A DNA stretch of 64,000 nucleotides from Larix kaempferi. Taxonomy: Eukaryota; Streptophyta; Pinopsida; Pinales; Pinaceae. Below the pieces are notes generated by a model. That model made no database searches, was not told the origin of the DNA, and worked only from the letters and a program-made list of their open reading frames with translations. The stretch covers positions 3,967,501 through 4,031,500 of the forward strand of contig BSBM01000602.1 of the NCBI GenBank assembly GCA_027924585.1. Direction: 5' to 3'. Positions within the stretch are counted from its first letter, which is position 1; the number at the start of each line of letters is the position of its first letter. Both the position numbers and the translations under genes were made by a program. This document shows, one piece after another, positions 53,414 through 64,000 of the stretch.

Positions 53414-53890
53414 CTGTAAACCGTTAATCAGAGTTGTCGTCATCACTGTCAATGATTTATTCTATGATCTCTAACTCCTCGATTATATTCACTCTCTCTA
53501 TTGGCATATTTTCAAATCCAATTCAAGCATTTTATTGCCACCATCATGTTCAAGCTAAACAAAGGGGCTTAGTTTAACTTACAATGAAATGGTTATACAA
53601 AACAAAGCTCATCCATTTTGATAAATGGTTTGCTTGCATTACATAATAAAGCTACAATAAAAATATCATTGAAACAAAACAGACCATAGGAAACTTTCAT
53701 ATTGTTGTAGCAGTAGATTCTGCCCATGATAATCTGAATCCCATCCTTCTGTAAATGTGGCAACCAGCAATTCTGTGTACATATATTCTGCTTGGTAGAA
53801 TCATCTTTTTTATTTTTATTGGTCCTGATAAACTAATAAATCTTTACAACCCCAAACCTCAATTTAACAATGAATTGATATGCCATATAT
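53414..53890. other. GlnRS intron upstream of the visible exon
   Basis: No further exon of GlnRS could be recognised on the minus strand, and no other gene was seen. Confidence 0.5.
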
Positions 53891-53899
53891 TCAATAGTT

Positions 53900-54200
53900 G
53901 AAAAAATCGGCATCGGCAAAAAATCGGTGAGGTACTGGAATACAACTACTTGGCAACATCGGAAATAAAATCGGGAAAAATCTGCAAACCATGGCAAGCA
54001 TTAAAAAATGAAAAAAAATGTACTCTAATAGGGTCAAAATTTGCTTGCCAATTTTTCCCCTATTTGCTGATTTTTCCCGATTTTTCTCAATTTTCCCCGA
54101 TTTGTCAGTGTCTGATTTTTCGGACCGAAAAATCCGCAGCCAGAAAAAAAAATCGCGATTTTTCGGGACATCACCGATCTTTCGCCAATGATTCATCATA
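53900..54200. mobile_element. MITE-like inverted-repeat block
   Basis: The left part reads ggcaaaaaatcggtga near 53918. The reverse complement of the right part near 54166-54190 reads ggcgaaagatcggtga, so they could pair. The block is full of ttttcccgattttt-type phrases. TSDs were not found. Confidence 0.4.
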
Positions 54201-54248
54201 TAAGAAAAAGACACAGCTAAGTCACTAATGATTCATGAAGGCTGACAC

Positions 54249-54425
54249 GACCCCAAGAATGACAATGCTGAACCTGAAATAACCTGGTCAATCTACAATA
54301 ATAACTTGACCTCAAGAATGACAATGCTGAACCTAAAATAACCTGACCAATCTACAATGATAACACGACCTCAAGAATGACAATGGTGAACCTGAAAGAA
54401 CCTGACCAATCTACAACAAGGGTAA
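54249..54425. repeat. 59-bp tandem repeat, three copies
   Basis: Units begin gacc-caagaatgacaatg at 54249, 54308 and 54367. The third differs by a few bases. No coding frame is involved. Confidence 0.92.
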
Positions 54426-54429
54426 CTGA

Positions 54430-55260
54430 AGTTTGAACAAAGACGGCTTCTAACTGGGATTACCAGGCTGACCTATAATAGGAGTGCTTCTAAAGGCTGC
54501 ACTCATATAAATACCACACAGTTGGGGCACATTTTCAGACAGTCAGAAATGCATTTGTTTTCTCTCTCAAGGTGACCTGTCTTCCTTTGCAACTTCAGCA
54601 ACTTGTTTTCTCACCCTAAATTTATCTTTCTCAATATAATGTTTGTCAATCCAAAGCTATAACAGAGTCATACTGTACATAAAAACATGAACTATTGTTA
54701 TTGAGATCAATTTGTTCTCTATCAAACAAATTATCTTATTTTTAAACAAGGAAACCTTTCTTTTTTACTTACTATTTTGAATTTTTCCTCTAAATTGTTA
54801 ATTTTCATGTGGCTGCGAGACCCATTCTCAGAGAGAATGGTACCCTAGTCAATTAACTAGGATTCATGGTCAAGTTAACCAGGAAGAGTAGAGAGTAAGA
54901 CCCTAGAAGGTACCCTGGGGCCCCCAGCTGTCTCCTGGGGTTCTTGGTCGGGGACCAAGCAGGTTGATGCCATGGCAAAGTCCCTAGCATGTGGCTAGGG
55001 CCCCTATTTGTCTCTAGTGTATTTTGGTCTGGGACCAGACAATTTCTTGGTCACAAGGACCAAGTAGGTCCTACGGGTGGTTTCAATGTAGGACTGAAAT
55101 CTCAGCCTGGGGTTGAGATCCATTCCTTGAGAATGGAGGTTCTTGGTCAGTTACCAAGATGATGATGTGTGATGTCCTCTTCTCCTAGGTCTTCAAGATG
55201 GTTGATGGCCTTCTCAAGGGAGTGTTGTTGATTTTTCTGAGTAGCATCGAGTGCCATTCT
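54430..55260. other. Non-coding DNA with LTR-like promoter signals
   Basis: A TATA-like catataaatacc near 54506 and a tcaatataatg phrase near 54634 suggest a piece of an LTR, but no partner or ends were recognised. Phrases such as cttggtc and ccaag recur at 54930-55150. Confidence 0.4.
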
Positions 55261-55270
55261 CTAGGAGAAT

Positions 55271-55475
55271 GGAGGCACCTGGTCAGTTACCAGGATATTG
55301 ACCCAGTCTAGGACTGGAAGCTCAGCTTGGGGCTGAGAGCCATTCTATGGGAGGATGGAGGCACCTGGTCAGTTACCAGGATATTGATCCAGTCTGGGAC
55401 TAGAAGCTCAGCCTGGGGCTGAGAGCCATTCTCTGGGAGAATGGAGGCACCTGGTCATTACCAGAAATTCACTGT
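55271..55475. repeat. 86-bp tandem repeat, about 2.4 copies
   Basis: Units start ggaggcacctggtcagtta at 55271 and 55357, and the third start is near 55443. Each unit contains ccagtc-gggact and ctgagagccattct phrases. No frame is involved. Confidence 0.9.
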
Positions 55476-55561
55476 AAGCCCCGGACTGGGTCTAGGCAAG
55501 TGGTGTACTCCTCCCCTTGATCTATGGACTATGGGACCTTCTCAAGGGACTGATCAACCCT

Positions 55562-56658
55562 TGTTGAAATACCTAGCACTTGATCTTGGTGGCAACAAGA
55601 GGGTGAAGTAAAGCAATTAATTTATCTCCTTATGATGATGTACTTGGAGTGGACATGAAGACCTTGAAGAACACCTGGATGACTTGTTGAAGATCAATGA
55701 AACCCAAGCATAGCTTGGCTTGGTACTTGAACCCACCATTTAAAGAAAAACAAAAAAATAAAATATATATTCATGGGTCGGCCTGAATTGAAAAGCCAAG
55801 AAAGAAAATAAAAAATTATCATGTAAAGTCATAGGCCGGCCTCAAATGAAGGAAAATGAATAAAAAAATGTCAAGCCTTAGGTCAGCCCCAAATTTGTGG
55901 GAATACTTGCCACTCATTTCACTATAAATAAGAAAGGAAACTTCTCATTTTATCCCATCGATTTTTGAAGTGTTTCTCTGCTCCTAAGATCGGGTCGAGG
56001 GTGACTTTTCTGCTAGGTTCTCTTTTCATAATTGCTGGTCCTTACTCCTTAAAGAATTACTCTTTCTACTGTTGGTTCAAAGTACCCTAACAGCTAGGAT
56101 TTGTCTCTCTTAATTCTCCTGCTATCAAGTTCAGCTAGGGTTTGATTTCAAGTCTTTTCTAACTCCACGGCAGCCTCAGAAAGTTCACATCAACTTCAGA
56201 TAAGACTCAGGCAGTCTCTCTTACAGCTCGGCTACCCTCAGCATCAGTTCAAGAAATTTCGAGCTGCAGTAAAAGCCCTAAATTTCGGGCAGCAGTAAAA
56301 GCCCTGAATTTCGAGCAGCAGTAAAGGCCCTGAATTTCAGGCAGCAGTAAAAGCCCTGAATTTCGGGCAGCAGTAAAAGTCTTGAGTTTAGGGGCAGCAG
56401 TCATTGTAAAGGTTTCTTCTTGTTCAGTAAAACAAATTCTAATTTGTTGTAAAGGCTTGTTCTCAGCCTGCTATTGTACAAACTCAGTCATCTCATTTTG
56501 GAGATAATCTATTATTAATTGCTTTGGGGTTTTTGTCCTTAAAAGGTTTCCCCGTGAAAAATATTGTGTTCAATTCTGTGGATGTGTGTTTACTACTAGC
56601 TATCTCTGCACTATTTTATTTACAGTCTGTTACTGCTATCAAATTTTAAATTTTAACA
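55562..56658 (+). repeat. 5' LTR of element I
   Basis: The right end (ttttaaca at 56658) is certain because the primer site adjoins it. The left end is set at tgttgaaatacc by the usual TGTTG start and the length, since no second LTR is here. A TATA box (actataaataag) lies near 55921. Confidence 0.65.
56262..56400 (+). repeat. 26-bp repeat, five copies, in the LTR of I
   Basis: Units read tttcgggcagcagtaaaagc with small changes, followed by cctgaa. They lie between the TATA box and the LTR end, and so in the transcribed leader. Confidence 0.9.
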
Positions 56659-56672
56659 TGGTATCAGAGCTC
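56659..56672 (+). promoter_or_regulatory. Primer-binding site of element I
   Basis: The sequence tggtatcagagctc adjoins the LTR end and is complementary to initiator-Met tRNA. Confidence 0.92.
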
Positions 56673-56768
56673 TGCTTGTGAAGTATACAGAATTTGAGCA
56701 GGTGACTGTAACTTCCATAGACCTTGGGACAGTACAGACTGAGATAGCAGACCCTCAGTGGATCAGAG

Positions 56769-57530
56769 ATGGCTTCTTCTACCACTTTCAGACCAGAGGA
56801 CAGGCTTGAGGGTTCAACAAACTTCAATTCATGGAAAGCAAGGCTTATGGCCACCTTGGAAGTAAATGACCTTGATGACTTGATCATCAATGTTGTAGAA
56901 GAGCCCACATCAAATGCAAGAAGGGCAGCGTTCAAGAAGAAGCAAGCCAAGGCAAGAAGGATTATCTATGACTCAATCAAGGAGACCATAATGCCTGCCA
57001 TAACACCACTGAAGACAGCCAAGGAGTGTTTTGACACTTTGACAAATTTGTACGAGAAGAAAGCACCCAGTCAAAAGAGAGTCTTGAAAAACAGACTTCA
57101 TACATTGAAGATGGAAAAAGATGAAGGAGTGACCTCCTCCTTCACAAACATTGCTCAGGTAAGAGATCAACTTTCTGCTATTGGGGTTACAGTAGACGAT
57201 GATGACCTTGTACAAACTGTTTTTGATGGCCTTCCAAATTCTTGGGAAACCTTCTTGGCTTCTGTGAGTGGACGTGAGACTCAGCTAGATTTTGAGAGAC
57301 TTTGGCATGACTGTTTGGAAGAAGAAGGCAGAGTTCAAAGCAAAACTAGGGGTCCTAAGGAAGGGAATCTTGCACTAACAACCAAGACTAAGAAGAAGTT
57401 CAAGAAACCCTTCCCTCCCAAGAAGAAAGAGAACAAGCCACAAGGTAAGCAAATCGATATGTCACAAATTGAATGTTTTAACTGTCACAAAAAGGGACAT
57501 TATGCTAGAGACTACAGGCAGCCACAGTGA
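56769..57530 (+). pseudogene. Copia gag of element I
   Basis: The ATG at 56769 gives 253 codons, MASSTTFRPEDRLEGSTNF onward, close to full gag length. The capsid-like part continues to WHDCLEEEGRV. The zinc knuckle reads CFNCHKKGHYARDY: the last cysteine is tyrosine. A TGA at 57528-57530 (possibly from CGA) ends the frame, which otherwise runs straight on into protease. Confidence 0.92.
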
Positions 57531-58607
57531 AGGTTCAAAAGAAAGTTCCAAGCATCTGCAGCTGAAGAAGAAGAACAAAAGAAGAAGAAGAATGCCAAGT
57601 CTTCCAAGCAAGAAGAGTCAAGAAGAGAATATTATTTGATTTCTGCCCTAGCTGGGTCCGTCACCAACATCACAACTTCTTGGTTGGTGGACAGTGGAGC
57701 CTCAAAACATATGACAGGTTCCCGTGAAGCCCTTACAAGCTACAGAAAGAAGAAATTTGCCACTCAAGTAGAACTTGGAGATGACACCACCTACAAAATT
57801 GAAGGAGTTGGCTCAGTTTCATTTCAACTTGATTCAAGGACCTTGTTGCACATTGAAGACATACTGTATGTTCCAAGCTTGAAGAAAAATCTCCTTTCAG
57901 TTGCTGCCTTAGAAGATAAAGGCTACAAAGTTATATTCATGGACAAAAAGGTTCTGTTGCGGTCAAAGAATGAAAGGATGAGTGCGGCTGAATTAATTGG
58001 GGTTCGAGAGGGAGGCCTTTACAAGGCATCTGGGCACTCTATTCAAGCATTGGTTCACAATACAATCAGCCCTTGTGAGTTATGGCACCGAAGGTTTGGG
58101 CACCTTCATTATACAACTCTCCCTGGTCTTCAAAAGATGGTTACAGGTATGCCTGAGTTCTCTAATGAACATAGTGGTATTTGCAAAGGTTGTGCCCTTG
58201 GTAAAAACACCAAGAAATCCTTTTCAAAGAGTAACAGCAGATCAAAAGGGATTTTGGATTTGATTCATTCTGACATTTGTGGACCCATGTATTCACCTTC
58301 TTTAAGTGGTTGTTTATACGATGTACTGTTCATTGATGATTACTCTCGTACATCTTGGATTTATTTTCTAAAGGCTAAAAGTGAAACTTTTGATAAGTTC
58401 AAGGAGTTCAAGGCGCTGATTGAAAATCAGACAGGAAGACACATCCATATCTTGAGGTCAGATAATGGAGGTGAGTTTGAATCTAATGATTTTGATGACT
58501 TTTGCCAAGAAGCAGGGATCAAGAGGGAGTTGACTGTACCTTAAAACCCCCAACAGAATGGGGTTGCAGAAAGGAAGAACAGAACAGTCTGTGAGGCTGC
58601 TAAAGCC
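57531..58607 (+). pseudogene. Copia protease and integrase of element I
   Basis: The frame is the same as gag. After a lysine-rich spacer the protease reads WLVDSGASKHMTG near 57680. The pre-integrase zinc region is ELWHRRFGHLHYTTL and CKGCALGK. The integrase core has DLIHSDICGPM, FIDDYSRTSWIYFL and RSDNGGEF. The TAA at 58542-58544 interrupts it just before NPQQNGVAERKNRT, which carries the catalytic glutamate. Confidence 0.93.
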
Positions 58608-59675
58608 ATGTTGTGTGATCTAGATCTTCCTTTGTCTCTATGGGCTGAGGCTGTTGGTACTGCTGTCTATATTCAAAACAGAAGTCCTCATGCCATTTTG
58701 GGGGAAAAGACTCCAGAAGAAGTCTTTACAAGTAAGAAACCTGTAGTTGACCACATGAGGATCTTTGGCACTCCAGTCTACATCCACGTCCCAAAAGAAA
58801 AGAGATTAAAGCTGGAGCCTTCCGGAAAGAAAGTCACATTTGTTGGGTACAGTGAAAATTCAAAAGCCTACCGTATCTATGTTCCTGGTCAAAGATACAT
58901 TGAAGTCAACAGAGATGTGATATTTCATGAGGAAGCTATTTTCCGCCACTCCAAAGAGATTCCAAAAGATACAGAAGAATCTCTTTTCGACATTCCAGAC
59001 TCTCCTCATTCAGAGAATCAGAGGGAGGAAGAAGATGAGCCTCGAATTCCAGATAGACCAGCTGAAGAACTACTTGAGGTTCCTCTTTCGAAGAGAAGAC
59101 CTGCTTGGTGTCGAGAGACATTGCAAGAAGCAGAGAAGCATAAAGCTCCTTCTGGGACATTCAGAGAAAGCAAGAAGCCCTAGAAATACTCAGGTCTTAT
59201 GAGTAAGCTCATTGATGCAAAAACTTCTACATTCAAAGAAGCAGAAACTCATCAGGTATGGATTGATGCCATGACAGAAGAATATAATTCCATTATGAAA
59301 AATGATGTGTGGGAAATTGTTCCTAGACCAAAAAGGAAGTCTATGGTGACTTCCAAATGGCTCTACAAAATCAAGCATGCTGCTGATGGCAGCATTGAGA
59401 AATATAAAGCAAGATTTGTGGCACGTGGTTTCTCACAAAAGGAAGGCATAGACTATGATGAAACTTTTGCTCCTGTTGCCAGGTATACCACCATCAGGAC
59501 CATTATCTCCCTTGCTGCTGTCTTTGGATGTAAATTCCATCAAATGGATGTAAAGACAGCTTTTCTTAATGGAGAAGTTGAAGAAGAGGTCTACATTGAG
59601 CAACCTGAAGGTTTTGTAACTCATGAAATGCAATCTCATGTGTGCAAGCTAAAGAAAGCTTTGTGTGCAAGCTAA
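58608..59675 (+). pseudogene. Element I integrase end and RT N-terminus
   Basis: The frame is still the same. It contains LSLWAEAVGTAVYIQNRSPH, the VTFVGYSENSKAYRIYVPG block, and an acidic linker with RRPAWCRETLQEAEKH. A TAG at 59181-59183 follows. RT then reads WLYKIKHAADGSIEKYKARF, YDETFAPVARYTTIRT and AFLNGEVEEEVYIEQPEGF. The frame is lost at about 59660, where a 23-bp segment is duplicated. Confidence 0.93.
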
Positions 59676-59685
59676 AGAAAGCTTT
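59637..59685 (+). repeat. 23-bp tandem duplication causing a frameshift in RT
   Basis: The phrase gtgtgcaagctaaagaaagc occurs at about 59639 and again 23 bp later. Because 23 is not a multiple of three, the RT frame moves from KLKKALC to a different frame in which KLKKALYRLKQAPR continues. Confidence 0.9.
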
Positions 59686-60467
59686 GTATAGACTCAAACA
59701 AGCCCCAAGGGTCTGGTATGCTAGGATTGATGGTTACCTTCACAATTTGGGATTCTCCAAGAGCACTGTTGATTCCAACCTTTACTCTAAGGTTGTTCAG
59801 AACCATGTCTTGATCCTAGTTTTGTATGTGGATGACCTGTTCCTCACTGGAGAAGAGCAACTGATAGCTCAGTGTAAGAAGGATCTTACTTCAGAGTTTG
59901 AAATGAAGGATTTGGGACTCATGCACTATTTTCTTGGTTTGGAGGTCTGGCAAAAGCCAGATGAGATCTTCCTGTCACAAGGGAAGTATACAGTTGATAT
60001 CTTGCAGAGGTTTGGGATGCATGACTGCAAACCCATGAGTGTACCCATGACATCAAACCTGAAGAAGTTACGTGACTCAGCTACTTCTTCAGAGGCAATG
60101 GATCCTACTCAGTATCGTCAACTTATTGGATCTTTGATGTATCTAGTGCATACAAGACCAAACATCTGTTATGCAGTGAATGCATTGAGTCAGTTCATGT
60201 CCGAGCCAAAGCACATACACTTGATAGCTGCCAAACATGTGCTTAGATATTTGCAAGGTACTATAACTTATGGGCTCAGATATACCTCCAACAGCGGAGT
60301 AATGCTACTTGGATATATTGAATCCGATTGGGCTGGCATTGCAATGGACCGGAAAAGCACATCAGGGTACTGTTTCAGTTTGGGATCAGCGATGATCTCT
60401 TGGTCCAGCAGAAAACAGGGTTCCATAGCTCAAAGCACAGCTGAAGCTAAGTATATTGTTGCCAGTG
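59642..60467 (+). pseudogene. Element I RT C-terminus and RNase H
   Basis: This continues the RT in the shifted frame: QAPRVWYARIDGYL, the catalytic YVDD near 59827, LMHYFLGLEVW, LIGSLMYLVHTRPNICYAV. RNase H includes ESDWAGIAMDRKSTSG and SSRKQGSIAQSTAEAKYI. Similarity ends at about 60467 and the reading frame stops shortly after in foreign sequence. Confidence 0.92.
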
Positions 60468-60549
60468 TGTTATCACATCTATGTTAGCTGGAGCTACCAT
60501 ACTGCAAATTGTGCGGCTGAGGACCGCACAGTACTTTTTTTTCCAAATC

Positions 60550-61900
60550 AGAGATCCTACGCCTTCAGAGGAGGCACACAGTTTTGTTCAGATTGCCCCG
60601 AGCAAATACACAAGAGGGGACAGATGGTTGTACAGTGGTCCAGACATGTCACTTCGCATTTACTGCAGGGTCACCCTCCCATGCCAGGCTTTGATATCAG
60701 CCCATTGAGACAGTTGCCTAGTCTTGTTTTGACTGAGACTATCACAGAGTATTGTTGGTTTACTATTTGTGCCCGGATTCAGCAAAGATCCAGTTCAGAG
60801 ACAGCCTCAACAACAAGTATATGGTGCGACAGGTATTGCATTTGATGTATATTGCTCATGATTGTTGCTTAGACTTGTTTATACATGATAGTACACTAAC
60901 TCTAAATATGATTATTGATTTGGTGATCTAGCTATTTTTATGATATGTGATTGGGCCTTTGGTGATGTCAGTCCACCCCTTCCTCGTAGGCTCCTGTTAT
61001 ATGCACACCGGGTTACACCCCTACTCTTGGTATAGACTTGGTCATTTAGTCCCCCTAGGCAGCTGACTTTGGATCCACCTTCACTCTCTCTCCATCCAGC
61101 CGACTCATACATGATATACTTTCCCGACTTGGATTCCGATTTGTGACCTTGAGGATCCCTTTCCCCACTGATCTCTGAGTATGCCATGATTCCCTGTCCA
61201 TTGTGCCTCGGCTCTTTAGTGTGTGAGATGCACTCTCAAACCTGGGATTTGCTCCTGTCGGTTGTCCCCGATGTTGCAATGCAGTTAGGATTATGTAGCC
61301 TCACTGGGTGTTCCCCATTGGTCATCGAAGCATGTATTGCTCACCCCCATTACTTTGCAGTATGAGCACTATGTTTATATCTATTGAGATATGTATGTAG
61401 CCCAAAAGGGCCTTGATGTAAATTGAAGAAATGAAGAAATGTAAAGCAAGCCAAAAAGGATAATGTAAATGTAAATGTAAATGTAAAATCTAGCCAGAAA
61501 AGGGCTAAGTATGAAATTCATTGTAAAATCCATGCAATGTGTTTGTAAACACATATGGACATTGGTCAGCCGTACATGTCAGCATTTGTAGTGGTTAATC
61601 CTCACCTAGTCCTGCGGGGCAAGGATGTGAGAGGGAGCAAGGGACAAGCTCAAGATTGTCCCCTAGAGTCTCAAGTTACGGTTTGTCGGACACCCAGTTT
61701 GGCGGCTCTAGAAAAGAACCTCACAGAGTCTTCGAGCACGGATGTGAGTTGTGAGATGCTTGTTAGATGACTAGTGGCGGTTTCCTTGCAATATACCCAT
61801 TTGTGAAGCACCGCCCTTCCCCGTGTTTTGTCATGGTATACTTATCTCAGTGGACCCCGCTTTCCCGAGTTATCCAAAAGGTTACATGATCTTTATCCTT
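60550..61900 (+). repeat. Repeat module X, copy 2
   Basis: It matches 45050-46300 in the same orientation. Shared phrases include ctttccccactg near 61157, ttccctgtccattgtg near 61190, gcaatgtgtttgtaaacaca near 61536 and catttgtgaagcaccgccc near 61797. A short taaatg repeat (gtaaat, four times) lies near 61463. Confidence 0.72.
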
Positions 61901-64000
61901 GTCATCCCTTATCCTTCGCCATGTATTCCACATCACCCAAAGTCATCTAGGTGGTCAAGTCTATAGGTTGTGCATAGTAATTGAATCTTTTGGATGTGGT
62001 GGGCCCACCTCACCTGGGGCCTTGTATTTTCCGAGATTTAATGCAGTTTTTTATCACTATATTATTGTCATATTGTTTAGTAATGTACTAACTTGTATAA
62101 AGAAGCCTTTTGTTTCATGATTGCATACAAGTATTCAGCTAGCACCATTGTTGACTAGATTTGACTTGGTCAAACTAGGTTGACCAAGCCAAAAATGGGC
62201 CCGAAAAAATGTTGCGACCGAAATTTCGATTTTGGTCAATTATTATCTATAGGGGACCCATATGAGCCTCCAAGTGACAAAATAAAAAAAGATCGAGGCG
62301 TTTGTGAGATTTTTAATTATTATTGATCATTAATGACCTGTTTTAATTAAAAATCATGGATTTTGGGCAAATAATGCCTAAGTGATGGATCGAGGTCGTT
62401 CGAGTGGTCATTCCTACTATTTTTGGGGTCCACGATCACATTGCAGCAGACGGTTCGACAATCCGAGCACATTAGATGGGTCAAAAGCCCAAATTACATC
62501 TTCAGCAGTATAAACCAGCAATAAAATACATGGAAAATAAAAAATTGACAAAGGCAACTATAGCAAAGGGTGAAAATCAATGGCTGGCAAATAAAAGGTT
62601 GATTCCTAAGGTAAATTGGTAATTTTTTGGCATTGTATTATGTATTGTGGGGCCCTCTCTTACCCTACTCACCTAGGTGGACGAATTGCCCATGGGGGGT
62701 GTTTTTCTCCACTTGGGGAAATTCAATTTCATGGTTATATTGTATGTGGGACCATGTGTATTGAGTTGGGGGGATAAAACCCCATATAGACACCCCCCAA
62801 CATTGTTCTATCTATTGTATGGCCCCACAATGGGACCCTCTCCTCCACTTGTGCGCTATCCTTGGGCAATTCGCACCCCCACTAGGAGAGCTCTCCACCA
62901 TTCGATTTGCTTGATGGGGGAGTGATCCTAGCCCTCCATTTTGGGGGGAAATAGGTTTTGAGAGTGGCCCTTCTCTATAAGAGAAGGCACTCACTCCATT
63001 GTTGCTTCTCTTGGCATTGTTGAGACTTGATATAGAGATTTGTGAGAGACACTTCGACTAAGTTACTTGTGATATGGAGTGAAATCTTTCTTGTGTTGAT
63101 TGAGATCATATTTCTGATGCATTGTTGAATTATTTGTGGTGTCCCCATCTCTCCTTGATCATTTCGATTTGCAGGTGAAGCTGGCCACTGGAGGAAAACG
63201 TAGCACTTGAGCCAGCAACTCCTTGCTAGCGTTTCTCTTCGGGATTTCAACAGGGAAGTGAATTTGCATTGTTGCTATTTGCTTTACTCATCATTTGTCG
63301 CTCATTTACTGGTCTATTTTTGTTATTTGCTATAGAAACTAATTTTATCTCTCTTTGGCAGGTACAAAAACGCATTGGCTCACTGGCTGCTCCAAAACGC
63401 AAAGGGGAAAACGCATTCTAGCTCAGCACTTGATCTTCGGGGTTTGTCTTCAACACGGGGATATCTTCATCTTCATTATCCGGGTACTGAATCTCTTCTC
63501 GTTTCTCATAATCTCTCTTTCATTGTTGATGTTAAGCTACAACCATTAATAAACCCTTAAAATACAAAAAACTGAATTTCCCACCATTAGAACTTTGTTT
63601 TTATTGCAAACCCGCTTGTTATTTGAGCCTAAAAGCCTATATTTCAAGTTTGAGACAATTCCAACTCCATTAACCCATAGTTTAGGCACTGGTCCACTTG
63701 ACAAATACGCCCACCTGGGGCGTTTTTCTCTTCTGCTGATTTGGGGTCATTTTGGGGTTCTAGGTACTTTTGATTTGGGTTCAGAATGTCGTTTTACCTC
63801 GGGAAATCAAGTACCGATTGCTGGAAGAGATTATTTATGCTAATTATTCTCTGCCCTAGCGCCACTTGTCCACTATCTAACCCCTTTCCTAGGCAATTTA
63901 CTTCACTACCTCACTTCCAACTCAATTCACATTCTTAGACTATTTTCAGCCATCTCATCTTTAATCTAAACTACTCTATTCATCTTTTCAATTTGTTGGT
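61900..64000. other. Non-coding tail of the window
   Basis: No gene is seen. A ccattttggggggaaatagg phrase near 62937 and cttctctataagagaagg near 62972, with a tgcaggtgaag phrase near 63172, resemble an LTR promoter and leader region. The frames on both strands are short and lack known domains. Confidence 0.45.

Larger units (their letters stand above)
55562..60467 (+). mobile_element. Ty1/copia retrotransposon I, 3' truncated
   Basis: The 5' LTR is about 55562-56658 and is followed by a tRNA-iMet primer site. The polyprotein runs from 56769 to about 60467 in one frame, broken by three stops and one 23-bp duplication. Similarity ends inside RNase H at about 60467 (AEAKYIVAS), where another repeat begins. 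No 3' LTR is in the window. Of all copies here this is among the least damaged. Confidence 0.88.
60468..64000 (+). mobile_element. Repeat family X, second copy, truncating element I
   Basis: The sequence begins tgttatcacatc at the break in RNase H. It contains module X, which matches 45050-46300, at about 60550-61900. Its right limit is outside the window. No domain of a known transposon protein was seen, so it is probably a long non-autonomous LTR element. Confidence 0.5.

Noticed and set aside
7381-56672. Short tRNA-like matches at 7381, 11676, 23258, 29936, 49867 and 56659
   Set aside because: They are only the complement of the tRNA-iMet 3' end, that is primer sites. No cloverleaf is present.
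60456-61279. Open frames of 74-129 codons on both strands after the end of element I
   Set aside because: They begin within RNase H or in module X. The related stretch at 45050 does not keep the frames, so no coding role is supported.
53414-64000. Further upstream exons of GlnRS
   Set aside because: I looked on the minus strand for the catalytic-domain motifs and the HPLKV-type region that should precede the exon at 53413, and found none.

Overview
This 64 kb window is plant nuclear DNA, most likely from a gymnosperm and probably a conifer. Four things point that way: a plant/eukaryote-type host gene with ordinary GT-AG introns; primer-binding sites complementary to initiator-Met tRNA downstream of several LTRs; dense nested Ty1/copia elements; and a Penelope-like (PLE) GIY-YIG fragment, a class reported from conifers but rare in other plants. 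The species assignment is inference. There are no bacterial genes, no CRISPR array, and no rRNA or tRNA gene that I can see.

The only host gene I can support is the 3' part of a cytosolic glutaminyl-tRNA synthetase (GlnRS) gene on the minus strand. It has six exons: 53413-53318, 21548-21448, 20872-20767, 20668-20579, 20473-20344 and 20082-19985 (TAG stop). Together they give about 206 codons of the C-terminal anticodon-binding beta-barrel region, with matching phases at every junction. The first intron in the window is 31,769 bp long and consists mostly of transposable elements. The 5' exons are outside the window or hidden upstream.

Layout. 1-2755: decayed Ty3/gypsy pol with a chromodomain-like tail. 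2756-6700: non-coding, with a possible solo LTR. 6701-16057: copia element B, with LTRs and a target-site duplication (TSD), split by the non-autonomous gag-only element C at 10854-13997. 17300-18560: very decayed minus-strand copia pol. 19985-53413: the GlnRS gene. Inside its large intron lie a PLE GIY-YIG fragment (about 22512-22712 and 28214-28380) split by copia element D (22713-28208), then copia element E (29046-51118). The 3' LTR of E is split by minus-strand copia element F (34552-50735). F is in turn interrupted by solo LTR G (38505-40531) and by an approximately 8 kb non-coding block H (about 41571-49508). A hAT-type MITE lies at 51538-52314, still inside the intron. Upstream of the last visible exon are a MITE-like block, two tandem arrays, copia element I (about 55562-60467, truncated) and a second copy of a repeat family also present in H (about 60468 to the window end).

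The genes do not form a pathway. The window is one housekeeping gene whose intron has been built up by successive retroelement insertions. Short TSDs at B, C, D, E, F and G fix the order of insertion: E before F before G, and B before C. For F and H the order rests on interruption alone. B and D are one copia family, with tandem arrays between pol and the 3' LTR. E and F are a second related group, in which the polyprotein stop codon is provided by the first six bases of the 3' LTR. All polyproteins carry stops or frameshifts. I and F are the least damaged.
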